Shown piece after piece: positions 1 to 11,214 of a stretch of DNA of 64,000 bases. A program made the translations under genes and the position numbers. The notes below the pieces were generated by a model, which was not told the origin of the DNA, did no database searches, and saw only the letters and a program-made list of their open reading frames with translations. The stretch is from Trichoplusia ni. Taxonomy: Eukaryota > Arthropoda > Insecta > Lepidoptera > Noctuidae. The stretch lies in assembly GCF_003590095.1 (NCBI RefSeq), contig NC_039502.1:4875753-4939752 (forward strand), given 5' to 3'. How positions within the stretch are numbered: the first letter of the stretch is position 1; each line of letters opens with the position of its first letter.

Positions 1-304
1 AATCCTCTACGCCTTGTCGCCCCGGAGCCTTCCTGACGAGGATGCGGCGCCGCTTGGTTCAGAAGAACTTCCAACCGAGAGCATTCGCGGCGTCACGCGC
101 CTTACGAAATAACAAGCGGTTGGGTTTCGTCAACCGCTCGTTCAGGAAGAACCGCTGCACTGGTGCGGGCAAGTCGAGGTCTGCAGTGGTCGCCCCGCGC
201 CGGGCTCGCGCGCTGTCTAGAAGCTGGTCACGCAGGTCCCGGCGAGCGAGGGGCACGACGATTGGCCGTGGACGAGATTCAGCTGGACCCGCTGAATTAG
301 TCAC
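1..304 (-). pseudogene. FP-domain ORF fragment (LINE ORF1-type)
   Basis: The minus strand encodes about 100 residues resembling the C-terminal FP-like domain found in baculovirus FP25K and in ORF1-type proteins of lepidopteran retroelements. The recognisable core is a stretch reading FFLNERLTKPNRLLFRKAR followed by a short basic block RRILVRKAPG. Between these two blocks there is an in-frame TGA where a tryptophan would be expected, so the frame is interrupted about 20 residues before the window edge. Upstream of about position 304 the similarity stops. I see no companion reverse transcriptase, so this is a broken fragment. Family assignment is from memory of the motif; a host zinc-finger/FP protein pseudogene is the alternative. 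Confidence 0.55.
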
Positions 305-642
305 GTTCAGCTGCCTCCCACCGTCGCACAGTATGTAATATAGGCTTAGTTGTGGCCAAGCATAGTTTATGTGTTTATACGATAGCTTTTACTATTTTAG
401 AGGCTAAACAAAGACACCGATGATTTTTTTTTAAATTAGTTTTGGTTATATTGCAATTATCGAGAAAAACCCATAGAAACCATAAAAATGGAATAACTTC
501 CTTCAGATACCTCAGTTACGAATAAATTAAAATAATCGTCTAATTAAGAAAATGAATAACTATAATAATGCCAAAAAACATATATGTATGATATACTTAT
601 AATTAAGGCGTAAAACAAGTTTTTAGCAAAAAATCTATATCT
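305..642. other. AT-rich stretch without a recognised gene
   Basis: AT-rich sequence with many short poly-T and poly-A runs and no open frame of note. I see no repeat termini or RNA gene here. Confidence 0.5.
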
Positions 643-768
643 TCTATACTTATACTTATAATAAATCTGTAGAGAGGTCAATTCTGTACATAAAATATAT
701 TTAAAAAAATAACTATCAAGGGGTGGTTAGGGATCGCTACTGATGCCAAAAATGCAATCAGTAAAATT

Positions 769-771
<3 letters not shown>

Positions 772-812
<41 letters not shown>
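772..812. repeat. (TGTC)n microsatellite
   Basis: About ten uninterrupted copies of TGTC/TCTG lie in the Helitron leader. Short TGTC runs at this position are typical of this repeat family; the other copies in the window have a two- to three-copy version (for example near 49555). Confidence 0.9.
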
Positions 813-813
<1 letters not shown>

Positions 814-1381
814 ATATTCGTTATAGAAACAAAAACTACTCGACGGATTTTTAACGAAATTTGGCACAATTATTCTTCATACTCTTGGGCAGGTTATAGT
901 ATACTTTTCATTACGCTACGACCAATAGGAGCAGAGCAGTGAAGGGAAATATTGGGGAAAACGGGGTAAGTTACTCCATTTTTTAAGCTTCCGTCACGTG
1001 TGCAGGCTTATAGGTTAAAGCTACATAGAAATCATGTATGACGGAAATATTCTCCCTAAAATTATATAAAAAATATTCCTCGACAGCATATGTCTAACTT
1101 TTATGGTTGACTCACAATAACACGTGAAACTCCCGATAGCTTAGCAATTCGGAGATTTCTGATTGTATTTGTCTACTCTAACGTTTACAACACTATCACT
1201 CATCCCCAATTAAAAAAGTTAACATTATTACCTATTCAATAAAAAAAGAATCATGTAAATCGGTGTAGAAACACCAAAGTTATACATGAAATAATAAGAA
1301 ATCGCGCGTGAATACAGAGTCATGCTATAAGGATTATTTTTGTGTATCGGTTGCCGCGCTCGACGCGCGTCGTGGCGGAGG

Positions 1382-1390
1382 TATAAAAAG
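1382..1390 (+). promoter_or_regulatory. TATA box of the Helitron promoter (candidate)
   Basis: TATAAAAAG lies in a short GC-rich island (1350-1415) inside otherwise AT-rich DNA, about 550 bases upstream of the helicase ATG. The island has CG-rich blocks on both sides. The start site itself cannot be seen. Confidence 0.4.
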
Positions 1391-1589
1391 GCGGGGGGTC
1401 CGCGCTCGAGCGAACAATATTTGGCTTTTGATGCGTCAGAGACATTCAGACACTTATTTGTTAATTTGCAAACCGTGCTTATCAGCACGACTTTTAGTCT
1501 TTGAATAGTTTATTTTTAGAATTGTTTTGTTGTTAGTTTATATAATAGGTATTAGATTAATAGTATTAGTAGTAGGTACACCTATTAGT

Positions 1590-1885
1590 TATTTTGGTAG
1601 TGTTTAATTGTATTAATAGTTTATTATTTATATGTTTAATTTATTATAGTTATTTCGTAATTTGGTAGTGTTTAATTAAATTAATAGTTTTTTTCGTAAT
1701 TGGTAGTGTTTAATTAAATTAATAGTTTATTTTCGTAATTGGTAGTGTTTAATTATATTAATAGTTTATTTTCGTTATTATTATATTAGTTATTTTGGTA
1801 GTGTTTAATTGTATTAATAGTTTATTTTCGTAATTGGTAGTGTTTTATTATATTAATAGTTTATTTTCGTAATTATTACATAATA
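1590..1885 (+). repeat. AT-rich minisatellite, about 38-40 bp unit
   Basis: Six or more diverged units contain GGTAGTGTTTAATT and TTAATAGTTTATTTTCG. They sit in the putative 5' untranslated region of the Helitron helicase ORF. Unit length varies by a few bases and two units are shortened. Confidence 0.75.
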
Positions 1886-1943
1886 ACTATAATATAATTG
1901 TAAGTGTAAGGTAGCTTCAGTTACCGTCGATTAAAAATACACA

Positions 1944-3441
1944 ATGCCACCTAAAAAACGACCATCTTTATCTCGAAATTCGAGAGATGCTAAAAGGATG
2001 AGAAATGCGCGTTCTCAAGAATCGGCAGAGGAAAGAGCACATCGGTTAAACTCTATGAGAGTTAGTGCCTCAACCTCTCGAGCCAATGAAAAGCTCTCCA
2101 GAGAGAGAGATGCGATTAGCAGCTGACAGAGCGAGACGAGCTACATCACGGGCGTCTCAAAGCTCTTCTCAACGAGAGCTGAGGCTTACCATTGACCGAG
2201 AACAACATGTGTTATCCCGAGATGCTGAAACTGCGTCACAACGAGAATTGCGTCTCACTGCTGACCGCGAACGGCATACATTGTCTCGCGAGTCAGAAAC
2301 CTACACTGAGAGGGAATTGCGTCTCACAGCTGACCGCGAACGTCATATATTGTCTCGCGAGTCAGAAACCTTCCACTGACAGAGAATTGCGTCTCACGCT
2401 GACCGCGAACGTCATATATTGTCTCGCGAGTCCAGAAACCTACACTGAGAGGGAATTGCGTCTCACAGCTGACCGCGAACGTCATATTTGTCTCGCGAGT
2501 CAGAAACCTACACTGAGAGGGAATTGCGTCTCACAGCTGACCGCGAACGTCATATATTGTCTCGCGAGTCAGAAACCTACACTGAGAGGGAATTGCGTCT
2601 CACAGCTGACCGCGAACGTCATATATTGTCTCGCGAGTCAGAAACCTACACTGAGAGGGAATTGCGTCTCACAGCTGACCGCGAACGTCATATTTTATCT
2701 CGAGAATCTGAAACTTTAACTCAATATGAAGACCGTTTGACAAATGATAGGGTGCACCATAATGTTATTCGATCTCTCGAAGACGCACATGAGCATGAAC
2801 AACGACTAGAGTCGGTACGCGAATATTATAATTCTTTGAGACAAGAACGATCAGTAAGTTTGTCTAATGAAAGATTAAGAATCGAAAATATTCGGTCTCT
2901 TGAAACGGACGAACAGCGAGAGGCCCGTCTTACTGCAGACAGATTTCGACATAGCCTTAATAACTTAGATGTACACATAGAAGATCAATCTAGAAATTCG
3001 GTGGCTTGGTCCGACAAATATAAAAGTGGGTTTGCTTATAACCTCACAATTGATTATGGATCATCTTCTGTAATAGGCGATATGAACGTGGTATGTCGTT
3101 TTTGTAATGCTTCAAAGTGGAGTAAGGAGTCAGCTGGTTTCTGTTGTTCTACAGGTAAAATAAATTTGCCTTCATTCGAAGACCCACCGGAACCTTTGAA
3201 ATCACTACTTTTAGGGAACATATACAATCTAAACAGTTTTTAGATAATATTCGCACTTATAATAGTGCATTTCAAATGACATCCTTTGGCGCTCAACAAA
3301 TCTCAGAAGGTCATTTCATGCCTACTTTTAAGATACAAGGTCAGGTTTACCATTTGATAGGATCCCTTTTGCCTGAAAACCAACCTAAGTTTCTTCAAAT
3401 ATATTTTGTATCCGACTACAACGAACAGTCGAATATAAGAA
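1944..3441 (+). pseudogene. Helitron Rep/helicase N-terminal region, frameshifted
   Basis: The start ATG is at 1944, after the leader, giving a basic Ser/Arg-rich N-terminus (MPPKKRPSLSRNS). A block of 23-residue Arg/Glu/Ser repeats follows. Next comes a conserved segment of the Helitron_like_N type: GSSSVIGDMNVVCRFCNA, an FCCSTGKINLP cysteine motif, PPEPLKSLL, then FQMTSFGAQQ and FKIQGQVYHLIGSLLP just before the gap. In intact proteins the Rep endonuclease and Pif1-type helicase domains follow, and would lie in or beyond the N run. Frameshifts are visible near 2085-2110, inside the repeats (2365-2490) and near 3213, so the copy is non-functional as assembled. Whether all the shifts are biological is uncertain. 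Confidence 0.8.
2190..2712 (+). repeat. 69-bp coding tandem repeat
   Basis: Eight to nine units of 69 bp each encode a 23-residue unit built on RELRLTADRERHILSRESE. Later units are nearly identical in sequence. The unit beginning near 2366 and the following one carry four single-base indels that together restore the reading frame. Confidence 0.9.
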
Positions 3442-4441
3442 NNNNNNNNNNNNNNNNNNNNNNNNNNNNNNNNNNNNNNNNNNNNNNNNNNNNNNNNNNN
3501 NNNNNNNNNNNNNNNNNNNNNNNNNNNNNNNNNNNNNNNNNNNNNNNNNNNNNNNNNNNNNNNNNNNNNNNNNNNNNNNNNNNNNNNNNNNNNNNNNNNN
3601 NNNNNNNNNNNNNNNNNNNNNNNNNNNNNNNNNNNNNNNNNNNNNNNNNNNNNNNNNNNNNNNNNNNNNNNNNNNNNNNNNNNNNNNNNNNNNNNNNNNN
3701 NNNNNNNNNNNNNNNNNNNNNNNNNNNNNNNNNNNNNNNNNNNNNNNNNNNNNNNNNNNNNNNNNNNNNNNNNNNNNNNNNNNNNNNNNNNNNNNNNNNN
3801 NNNNNNNNNNNNNNNNNNNNNNNNNNNNNNNNNNNNNNNNNNNNNNNNNNNNNNNNNNNNNNNNNNNNNNNNNNNNNNNNNNNNNNNNNNNNNNNNNNNN
3901 NNNNNNNNNNNNNNNNNNNNNNNNNNNNNNNNNNNNNNNNNNNNNNNNNNNNNNNNNNNNNNNNNNNNNNNNNNNNNNNNNNNNNNNNNNNNNNNNNNNN
4001 NNNNNNNNNNNNNNNNNNNNNNNNNNNNNNNNNNNNNNNNNNNNNNNNNNNNNNNNNNNNNNNNNNNNNNNNNNNNNNNNNNNNNNNNNNNNNNNNNNNN
4101 NNNNNNNNNNNNNNNNNNNNNNNNNNNNNNNNNNNNNNNNNNNNNNNNNNNNNNNNNNNNNNNNNNNNNNNNNNNNNNNNNNNNNNNNNNNNNNNNNNNN
4201 NNNNNNNNNNNNNNNNNNNNNNNNNNNNNNNNNNNNNNNNNNNNNNNNNNNNNNNNNNNNNNNNNNNNNNNNNNNNNNNNNNNNNNNNNNNNNNNNNNNN
4301 NNNNNNNNNNNNNNNNNNNNNNNNNNNNNNNNNNNNNNNNNNNNNNNNNNNNNNNNNNNNNNNNNNNNNNNNNNNNNNNNNNNNNNNNNNNNNNNNNNNN
4401 NNNNNNNNNNNNNNNNNNNNNNNNNNNNNNNNNNNNNNNNN
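3442..4441. other. Scaffold gap of 1000 N
   Basis: Exactly 1000 unknown bases, the usual placeholder for a gap of unknown size. The sequences on the two sides belong to different elements (Helitron to the left, LTR element to the right), so at least one element boundary is hidden here. Confidence 0.99.
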
Positions 4442-4496
4442 TATAAATCGACCTTTAGTTAAACTTTGTCCCTTGCCTATAGAGGACTCTGCTTAG
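4442..4496 (+). pseudogene. C-terminus of a BEL/Pao-like pol ORF (partial)
   Basis: Only the last 17 codons are visible after the gap, reading INRPLVKLCPLPIEDSA and then a stop. An RP-x-x-KLC-x-LP ending is characteristic, to my knowledge, of the integrase tail of BEL/Pao LTR retrotransposons. A GGTGGGCGGGA purine tract and a putative LTR follow 140 bases downstream, which fits the 3' end of such an element. The short length makes the family call tentative. Confidence 0.45.
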
Positions 4497-4636
4497 CTGT
4501 TCTAATCATATTAACCGAACTTTCAACCCTTATCCAAAATTTTATTTAATTCTCTTTAGTTTTAGTATTCAACCTTTCGTCAACTCATTTTTTGTCGTTT
4601 AACCAGAAAATACCATAGGCATTTTGGTGGGCGGGA

Positions 4637-5076
4637 TGTTACGTTTCCATAAAAGAAAAAACAAAACGTAATTTAATCAGACCAATTTAGTTTCTTTTTT
4701 TATCGTTGTTCTGCTATCCTGCGGCAGCAGTATCGAAACGCCAATCTGTTGGTTGTTCACGTACACACCAAACCAATCAAATTCGACGGCATGACTCGCG
4801 CGAAGTTCGTTAGAGTCGCCAACGCCTCCTAGCGTTAGTTTTCAAAAAAGGAAGCGCGCGCGCGGACGGTACGATATCGCGGCTCAACTAAAACCGAAAA
4901 CCGATTACACCTCCTATTAAAACCGTGTGAAATCATCAGCCAGTAGCCTTAATCATCTCAGGATCACCAACGGAGTGGAAGTTCAACGACTAGTGCAGGT
5001 CGCAGCCCAGGATTCACGAGGTACGTGCGTGCATTGTATCTTTACTGTAGCCTGCCTAGGATCTCGCAGAACAACA
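4637..5076 (+). repeat. Putative 3' LTR of the BEL/Pao-like element
   Basis: About 440 bp beginning TGTTACG directly after the polypurine-like GGTGGGCGGGA, and ending with ACAACA. The TG...CA ends and the position downstream of the pol terminus support an LTR. The partner LTR is not in the window, so neither end can be confirmed by comparison. Confidence 0.45.
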
Positions 5077-5081
5077 AATAA

Positions 5082-6664
5082 TTAACGTGTTTTTTTACGT
5101 AAGACCACCTCCTGGTCTCCCCAGAGTGGCATCCGCATCACAATTTCATTTCGGCTGGTGCGAGTTGCTACAGCTCTGGTTGTGCCATTTACGGTGATTT
5201 GTATGGCCCTGTTCCTGAGCATGTCATCTATCCATCCGGCTACCGTTGGATCAACGCCATGTTGTACTAGAGCCATTGCAATGCTGGTGAAGTTAGTTTT
5301 GTCAAAGGCTCCCTCTATGTCTATGAAGACTGCTAGGGTCGACTGCTTTGCTGATAAGTCCCTTTCGATTGTGCTGACCACACTGTGTAGTGCAGATTCT
5401 GTTGATTTGCCCGCGCTGGAGGCGTGTTGGTTTGGGTGAAGCGCACGTTGTAGCAGCGCATTTGACCTAATGTCCCTATCGCAGAGCCTTTCCATCGTCT
5501 CCAAAAGGAAGGACGTCAGGCTTATTGGTCTGTAGGACTTCGGTTGCGTGTAGTCACTCTTGCCAGGTTTCGGTATGAATACTACTTTCACTTCTCTCCA
5601 CTTTTGCGGGTTGTACCGGAAGGCCAGACAGGCTCTGTAGATCCTACTAGATGCTCTATCAGCCCCTCGGCGCACCATTTAAGCAGACCCGGGAATATCC
5701 CATCTAGGCCCGTTGTTTTAAAGGAGAGGAAGGTGTTGATGGCCCATCTGACTTTGTCCTCGTCGACGATTCTCTGGGCGGTGCTCCAATCCGACGCCTG
5801 CGGCACGTGTATCTCCGTTCCCAGCCATCCTTTTTTCGTGGTGATCTTACAGCCCGGGAAGTGGGTTTGGAGTAACAGTTCGCATGTTTCATCGTCGGTT
5901 CTGGTGTATTCCCCGTCAGGTTTTTACTGACGGACGGACCCTATGCTTGATATATCTTCGGAGAAACGTCTCCAGGCTACTGCCTTCCTGAGTCGGATAC
6001 GCTTCTTTAGAAGTCGCTGGGCTGCCTTATAGAGCTCCCAGTCCTCTTGGTATTTGGTGTTCATTGCTCTGTTGAACAGTTGTCTTGTCCTGTGACGGAG
6101 TTTGTCTAGCTCAGGTCCCCACCATTGGTTCGCACCCCTTGGTTTGACCTGGGGTAGTGTTGAAGGACAGCTTTCTCAAAGCAGTTATTCAAGAGATGCG
6201 TTACTTGTTTCTCGATATCTGCAGTGGTGCCGTGGTGGATTTTGGCGTCTGCCTCCCTCAGACCTTCCTCCGTTAAGCTTCTGAACTTGTTGCGGTCTGT
6301 CTTCCGGGGGTTTCGCCTTGGTTTTGCAGGAGCGATGGCCATTTTTAGCTGGTATCGAATCCACCTGTGGTCCGAACAGGTTAACTCATCAGACACATGC
6401 CAGTTTGACACGTGCTGAGATATCCGTTCGGTGGCTAGGGTGATGTCGATTATTGTTTGTGCTCTTGAGGTTACAAAGGTCCCCTTTGAGCCCCTGTTGA
6501 GGATATTAAGGTTAGTGGAAAAAAGGTAGTTCATGAGTTCCTCACCTCTCGCGTTTGACTTATCCATGCCCCAGATGACGTGGTCTGCGTTGCAGTCCGC
6601 TGAGACGATGAGTTCCAGACCTTCCTCTTCGCACTGGGTGATTAGTGCAACCAGCGAAGCCGTC
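5082..6664 (-). pseudogene. LINE ORF2 part B: endonuclease C-half and RT N-half
   Basis: The segment at 6567-6106 encodes the end of an APE-type endonuclease, with SRAQTIIDITLAT and a SDHRWIRY motif (the catalytic SDH). A linker follows, then at 5678-5082 the RT fingers and palm start: VVFIPKPGKSDYTQPKSYRP, RPISLTSFLLETMERL, a GKSTESALH block and AVFIDIEGAFD (motif A). The usual next blocks (PQG and the FADD box) are absent because the copy is truncated at about 5140. Frameshifts separate the pieces. The reading continues from the segment at 11215-11585 across the Mag insertion. Confidence 0.8.
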
Positions 6665-6804
6665 TGTTAAGTATCTGTGACCGCGTCCTTTCCCGCTCGC
6701 TGAACTGTCATACGAACTGTCATCTGTCAAACCGTATGTGAATAAACGAGTGCGTTGCTAACCTGCGATTTTTTAACTTGTACCTACGACCTTTATACAT
6801 AACA
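6665..6804 (+). repeat. 5' LTR of Mag-like element
   Basis: 140 bp, starting TGTTAAGTATC and ending ATACATAACA. It contains AATAAA at 6741-6746, a possible polyadenylation signal. It differs from the 3' LTR by G/A after AATAAAC and by T/G in the CGATT run. Confidence 0.95.
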
Positions 6805-6805
6805 G

Positions 6806-6815
6806 TGGCGACGAG
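6806..6815 (+). promoter_or_regulatory. Primer-binding site, tRNA-Ser type
   Basis: TGGCGACGAG begins one base after the 5' LTR. It is complementary to CTCGTCGCCA, the 3' acceptor end I recall for insect tRNA-Ser(GCU) with CCA added. It would prime minus-strand DNA synthesis. Confidence 0.65.
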
Positions 6816-6841
6816 ATTACCTACAATTGCAAATAATCAAA

Positions 6842-7390
6842 ATGTCTAGTGTTCAATTCGGGATTTTACATAGTTTTGACCACAATACACAGACGTGGAA
6901 AACGTACAAAGGTCGCATTGCTCAATATTTTTTGGACAATGATATCAACAAGAATTCTGATCCGACAGGCGATAAGAGGAAAGCCATCCTCCTCAGCGCA
7001 CTCACAGAGGGTACCTACAAATTGGTAACGGATTTGGTACTACCAAAAGATGTGGTAGATGTGCCCTACGAAGACTTGTTAACACGACTGGACGACCATT
7101 TTACCCCGAAAAGCGTGGGGTTTGGCGAGCGTCACAACTTTTACGCGGCCACTCAACAAGCAGGCGAAACTCACTCGCAGTGGGCAGCGAGACTACGAGG
7201 CCTTACGGCAAAGTGCAACTTTCTCAACGTGGAAGAGGCGCTCCGTGACAAGTTTATCATGGGGTTGCAGCCAGGACGTGAAAAAGAGAAGCTGTACACG
7301 AAGGACCAGGGCCAGACGAAGGGCCAGCGCAGTCGCGCCGTCTACGCCGGACCGGCTTTTCAAGATTGCAAATGTTGGAAAAAGTGGTAG
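6842..7390 (+). pseudogene. Gag of Mag-like element (frame broken before the zinc knuckles)
   Basis: I chose the ATG at 6842 (MSSVQFGILHSFD), the first ATG after the primer site. The capsid-type region includes WKTYKGRIAQYFLDND and an LTRLDDHFTPKS segment, followed by ETHSQWAARLRGLTAKC, typical of the retrotransposon gag fold. The frame closes at 7390 within a basic stretch. The zinc knuckles appear downstream in the next frame (from about 7400), so an indel near 7300-7350 or a programmed +1 shift separates them. Mag elements normally keep the knuckles with Gag, so I lean to a mutation. Confidence 0.75.
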
Positions 7391-10300
7391 TGTAGCGAAA
7401 GTGAAATGTGGCGTGTGTGGTTATACGAATCACAAATCGGCAGACTGTAGGTTCGCAAATTATGTTTGTAAAAAGTGTCACGTAAAAGGCCACTTGCGTA
7501 AAATGTGCACTAAAGTGAATTATGTACAAGTGGATAGCGGTGACGAGGCTGAGGATGACGATGACGGTAAGGTCTATTATATCCGTTTATTCAGGGAAGA
7601 ACCCATGGTAGAAACTGTTTTTATTAAAAATGTTCCATTTAAATTCGAAGTTGATAGTGGATCTACAGTAACTGTAGTGTCGGAATGCTTTTACAAAAGT
7701 TATTTCAAAGATGTGGCATTATCAAATACTGGTAAACAGCTGAGGACGTACAACGGGGGCAAAATAGTGTGTGTAGGTACAATGCGGTTACCGTTAAGCT
7801 ACGCGGACCAAACACACGTTATGGTTATTTACGTAATTTGCGACGGAGGCCTCCCGCTACTTGGTAGAGATTTTATATCTTTGTTCAGCTTACATTTGAT
7901 TCCGGTTAATTACTGCACCGATTCAGATGTGCCCATCAAGGATTTACAAATGCAATATCCGAGGTTATTTTCAGATAAATTAGGAACTTTTAATAAATAC
8001 GAAATCAAATTATTGTTAAAAAAAGACGCTAAGCCGGTTTTCTGTAAGGCACGCCCGGTAGCATTTGCTTTGCGAGATAAGGTCGAGAAAGAAATCAATA
8101 GATTGGTCGATTTAGATATTCTTGAACCTGTAGAATATTCGGAATATGCTTCACCGATAGTTCCGGTTTTAAAACGGAATGGGACAGTCAGATTGTGCGC
8201 AGATTACTCTATAAGTATAAATAAACAATTATTAATAGAACAATATCCACTCCCCACGACTAGCGAGTTATTTTCAAAAATCCATGGAGGCCAGCAGTTT
8301 AGTAAGCTCGATTTATCAATGGCTTATAACCAATTAGTTTTACATAACGATTCTAAAAACTTGACGTGTATAAATAAGAACCGTGGATTATATAGATTTA
8401 CGCGTCTAGTATTCGGGTTAGCCAGCGCGCCGTCCATTTTCCAACGCGCGATCGAGAGCTTGCTGTCTAGGTTGGATGGAGTGTTATGTCTGCTTGATGA
8501 TATTTTGATAACGGGTCGTGACAAGCAGGAAAATTTACAAAAATTGAACTCCGTTTTAAAGCGTTTAGAGGACGCGGGATTGACATTACAAAAAGAAAAA
8601 TGTAGTTTTTTCCAGGACAAAGTCAGTTATTTAGGTTATATTATCACTAAGGACTGGTTAAAAAAAGTTCCTGAAAAAATTAAGGCCATGTTAGAAGCAC
8701 CAGTCCCCTCAAATATTAATCAGTTACAGTCTTTCTTGGGACTGATCAACTACTACAGGAATTTTGTACCAAATGCGTCCACTATTCTCTTTATACGATT
8801 TATTAAAAAAGGGCTCTAAGTGGGGATGGACTGATAATCTTGATAAGGCGTTTAAAACAATAAAACAAGTAATGACATCAGAGCAAGTCCTCGCACATTT
8901 CGACCCGAACGCCCGGATAATATTAACGGTTGACGCTTCTCCGAGTGGGTTGGGAGCAGTCCTCTCACAAGTAGACTTAGACGGTGTCGAAAGACCGATT
9001 TCATTTGTGTCGCGTACCTTAAATTCGGCGGAAAAGCGTTACGCGCAAATACAAAAGGAAGCAACCGCCATTATTTACGGAGTGCGACGATTTCATCAAT
9101 ATTTGTATGGCAGATCTGAACCATTCATTTTACGAACGGATCACAAGCCCCTTTTATCTATTTTTGGGGCTGATAGGGGAATTTCAGAGATGTCAGCAAA
9201 TAGATTGCAACGTTACGCGTTGTTCTTAAGTAGTTATAACTATAAAATAGAATACGTGCGCAGCGCTGGTAATAGTGCGGACTATTTGTCCCGCGCGAGC
9301 TTGCCGCGAGCGATGCATGCGTGTGCGTGCACCGAGGAATGTAAGTGTTGCGACTGCGAGGTTGCATATGACCGCGCGACTTATGTATTTTTTGTTGTAG
9401 ATGGAAGCATGCCCGTGACATTAGAGAAATTGCGCGAGGAAACAAAGGGTTATGTAGTGTTAAGGCAAGTGATAGACTTTATTTCGAATGGATGGCCGCC
9501 GAAAGTAAACGACTTAAGGTTAATGCCGTATCACATGTGTAGAACACAGTTATCTTTTGAGAATGGGTGCGTAATGAGAGGTCACAAGGTGGTTATACCT
9601 ACTAGCTTATATCAAATAATTCTTAAAGAGTTACATGCTTCACATTTAGGGATAGTTAAAACAAAGGCCGAAGCTAGATCTAGATTTTGGTTTCCGGGAA
9701 TCGATCAAGCTGTAGAAACAATGATATCTTCATGCGAAGTATGTATTCAGCTGCGACCTTCGCCACCGCGAGCCCCGCTGGCCCATTGGGAATTTCCACC
9801 ATGTCCTTTTCACAGAATTCATATAGACTTTCTTGGTCCGATAAAAGGTTGTGTGTATTTAGTAGCGGTCGACGCGCATATCAAGTGGGTGGAGGTATTC
9901 AATATGAATACGGCTACGTCTACGGCTGCAGTCATAGTAAAGCTATGCGAGTTTATGTCACGATTTGGAGTTCCGAAAACAATAGTGAGTGATAATGGCA
10001 CAGCTTTCTATTCACGTGAATTTGAACTATTTTGCGCGACTAATGGAATTTCTCACATGACTTCACCGGTGTATCACCCACCGAGTAACGGCCAAGCCGA
10101 AAGTTTTGTAAAAGTAGTAAAAAAAGGAATAAAATCATGTCTTATGTCGAGCCATAGCGCGAAAGACTCATCGGTAAGATGACTAAAATATCTGATGGAT
10201 TACCGTAATTCAGTTCACACTACTACTGGGTTATCCCCTGCTCAGTTGGTTTTTGGTCACAAGTTAAGGTCGCGTTTAGACTTAATCAATCCGAAATCAT

Positions 10301-10956
10301 CGGCTCCCTCGTCACCGTCTGTATCCGATCACGTAAAAAATCAACAGTGTATGCAAACTAAGCAACAAGGGAAAAATAAAGAAAAGAATTTTGAAATAAG
10401 TGATATTGTATTATATAAAAGATTCGTTAACAAAGCAAGTTATACATGGTGTAAGGGCATCATATTGAAAAGAATAGGTAAAGTTTTGTATTTAGTAAAA
10501 GACCTTAAAAACTCAGAAAGTTACAAAAGACACATAAATCAGCTGAGGCTTTATAAAGGAACACATAACAATAATGAACAAGATACGTTGTTGAACTTAC
10601 CTGGGTCGTCTGGGCTATCTTCATCTCCGCCGCCGTCGCCGCCTCCAACACCGCTGCCGCCGCCGTCGCCTTCGTCAGCTTCTTCACGAACAGCTGTACC
10701 GCAGCCCGAGCTCGACTTACCAAACTTCTCTCCGGGTAGCTCAGCCAGAGGGAGGAGAGCAGAATTGTACGAAGGAGGTACCTCTTTGTTGGTGAGGGAA
10801 GACGAGTCCGAGAATTGCTTCCCTCAGATTGCAGAGAACGAGCAGCGAATTGTAGCGAATGATGCAGATGTTGAAACAAGAGAAAGACCTGTAGACTCCG
10901 AGGATGAGTTCCACGAAGCGGAAACCGACACCCAGGAGTCACAACATGCCAAGTAA
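7391..10956 (+). pseudogene. Pol of Mag-like element (protease, RT, RNase H, integrase), broken
   Basis: In order: two CCHC knuckles (CGVCGYTNHKSADC and CKKCHVKGHLRKMC), aspartic protease FEVDSGSTVTVV, RT with KLDLSMAYNQL and the catalytic box CLLDDILITG, RNase H with TVDASPSGLGAVLSQ, and integrase with an HHCC finger (HLGIVKTKAEA...CEVC), IDFLGPI, SDNGTAFYS and a PPSNGQAESF block. The C-terminus is proline/serine-rich (PPPSPPPTPLPPPSP). A frameshift near 8785 lies at the RT/RNase H border. An in-frame TGA at 10180-10182 interrupts the integrase where the frame otherwise continues to 10956. The RT box has LLDD rather than YxDD. Confidence 0.9.
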
Positions 10957-11074
10957 TTACGACAAATAGATCACTACGAAAACGCCCCGTGATTAGTTAT
11001 AGGAAGTATTTTTAGTATTGCTTAATATAGCATTAGTGTTAGAGTTTAAGTACTTTTTGTTATAGAGGGAGGAA

Positions 11075-11214
11075 TGTTAAGTATCTGTGACCGCGTCCTT
11101 TCCCGCTCGCTGAACTGTCATACGAACTGTCATCTGTCAAACCGTATGTGAATAAACAAGTGCGTTGCTAACCTGCGATTGTTTAACTTGTACCTACGAC
11201 CTTTATACATAACA
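11075..11214 (+). repeat. 3' LTR of Mag-like element
   Basis: 140 bp, preceded by the polypurine tract AGAGGGAGGAA (11064-11074) and followed by the CCGTC target duplication. It differs from the 5' LTR at two positions, about 98.6% identity. Confidence 0.95.

Larger units (their letters stand above)
643..3441 (+). mobile_element. Autonomous Helitron, 5' part, truncated by scaffold gap
   Basis: The element appears to begin at TCTATACT (643), the 5' TC-type terminus common to lepidopteran Helitrons. The next 500 bases carry Helitron-style leader sequence, including an ACTCGACGGATTTTTAACG block and a GCTACGACCAATAGGAGC block that also occur in the small Helitrons elsewhere in this window. A TATA-containing promoter and a helicase ORF start follow. 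The sequence runs into the N gap, so the helicase core and 3' end are not visible. A fused position of two different Helitron copies cannot be excluded. Confidence 0.65.
6665..11214 (+). mobile_element. Mag-like Ty3/gypsy LTR retrotransposon
   Basis: A complete 4550-bp element with 140-bp LTRs, bounded by a perfect 5-bp target duplication, CCGTC (6660-6664 and 11215-11219). The LTRs begin TGTTAAG and end ATAACA and differ at two positions in 140. The primer-binding site matches tRNA-Ser and an AGAGGGAGGAA polypurine tract precedes the 3' LTR. The gag has two CCHC knuckles. These are traits I associate with the Mag lineage, first described in Bombyx mori. The pol has a frameshift and a nonsense codon, so this copy is not autonomous. 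Confidence 0.9.

Noticed and set aside
772..812. Regular short repeats resembling a CRISPR-like array
   Set aside because: Simple (TGTC)n microsatellite without spacers, in insect DNA.
2190..2712. 69-bp tandem units as a satellite or CRISPR-like array
   Set aside because: They encode an in-frame 23-residue repeat in a Helitron helicase N-terminus; there are no unique spacers.
3276..4496. A 406-codon ORF across the gap
   Set aside because: It is open only because N is untranslated; the two ends belong to different element types.
6102..6418. Plus-strand ORFs in the LINE endonuclease region
   Set aside because: The conserved endonuclease motifs are on the opposite strand.
10505..10942. 145-codon minus-strand ORF opposite the pol C-terminus
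   Set aside because: Shadow of the proline/serine-rich coding strand.
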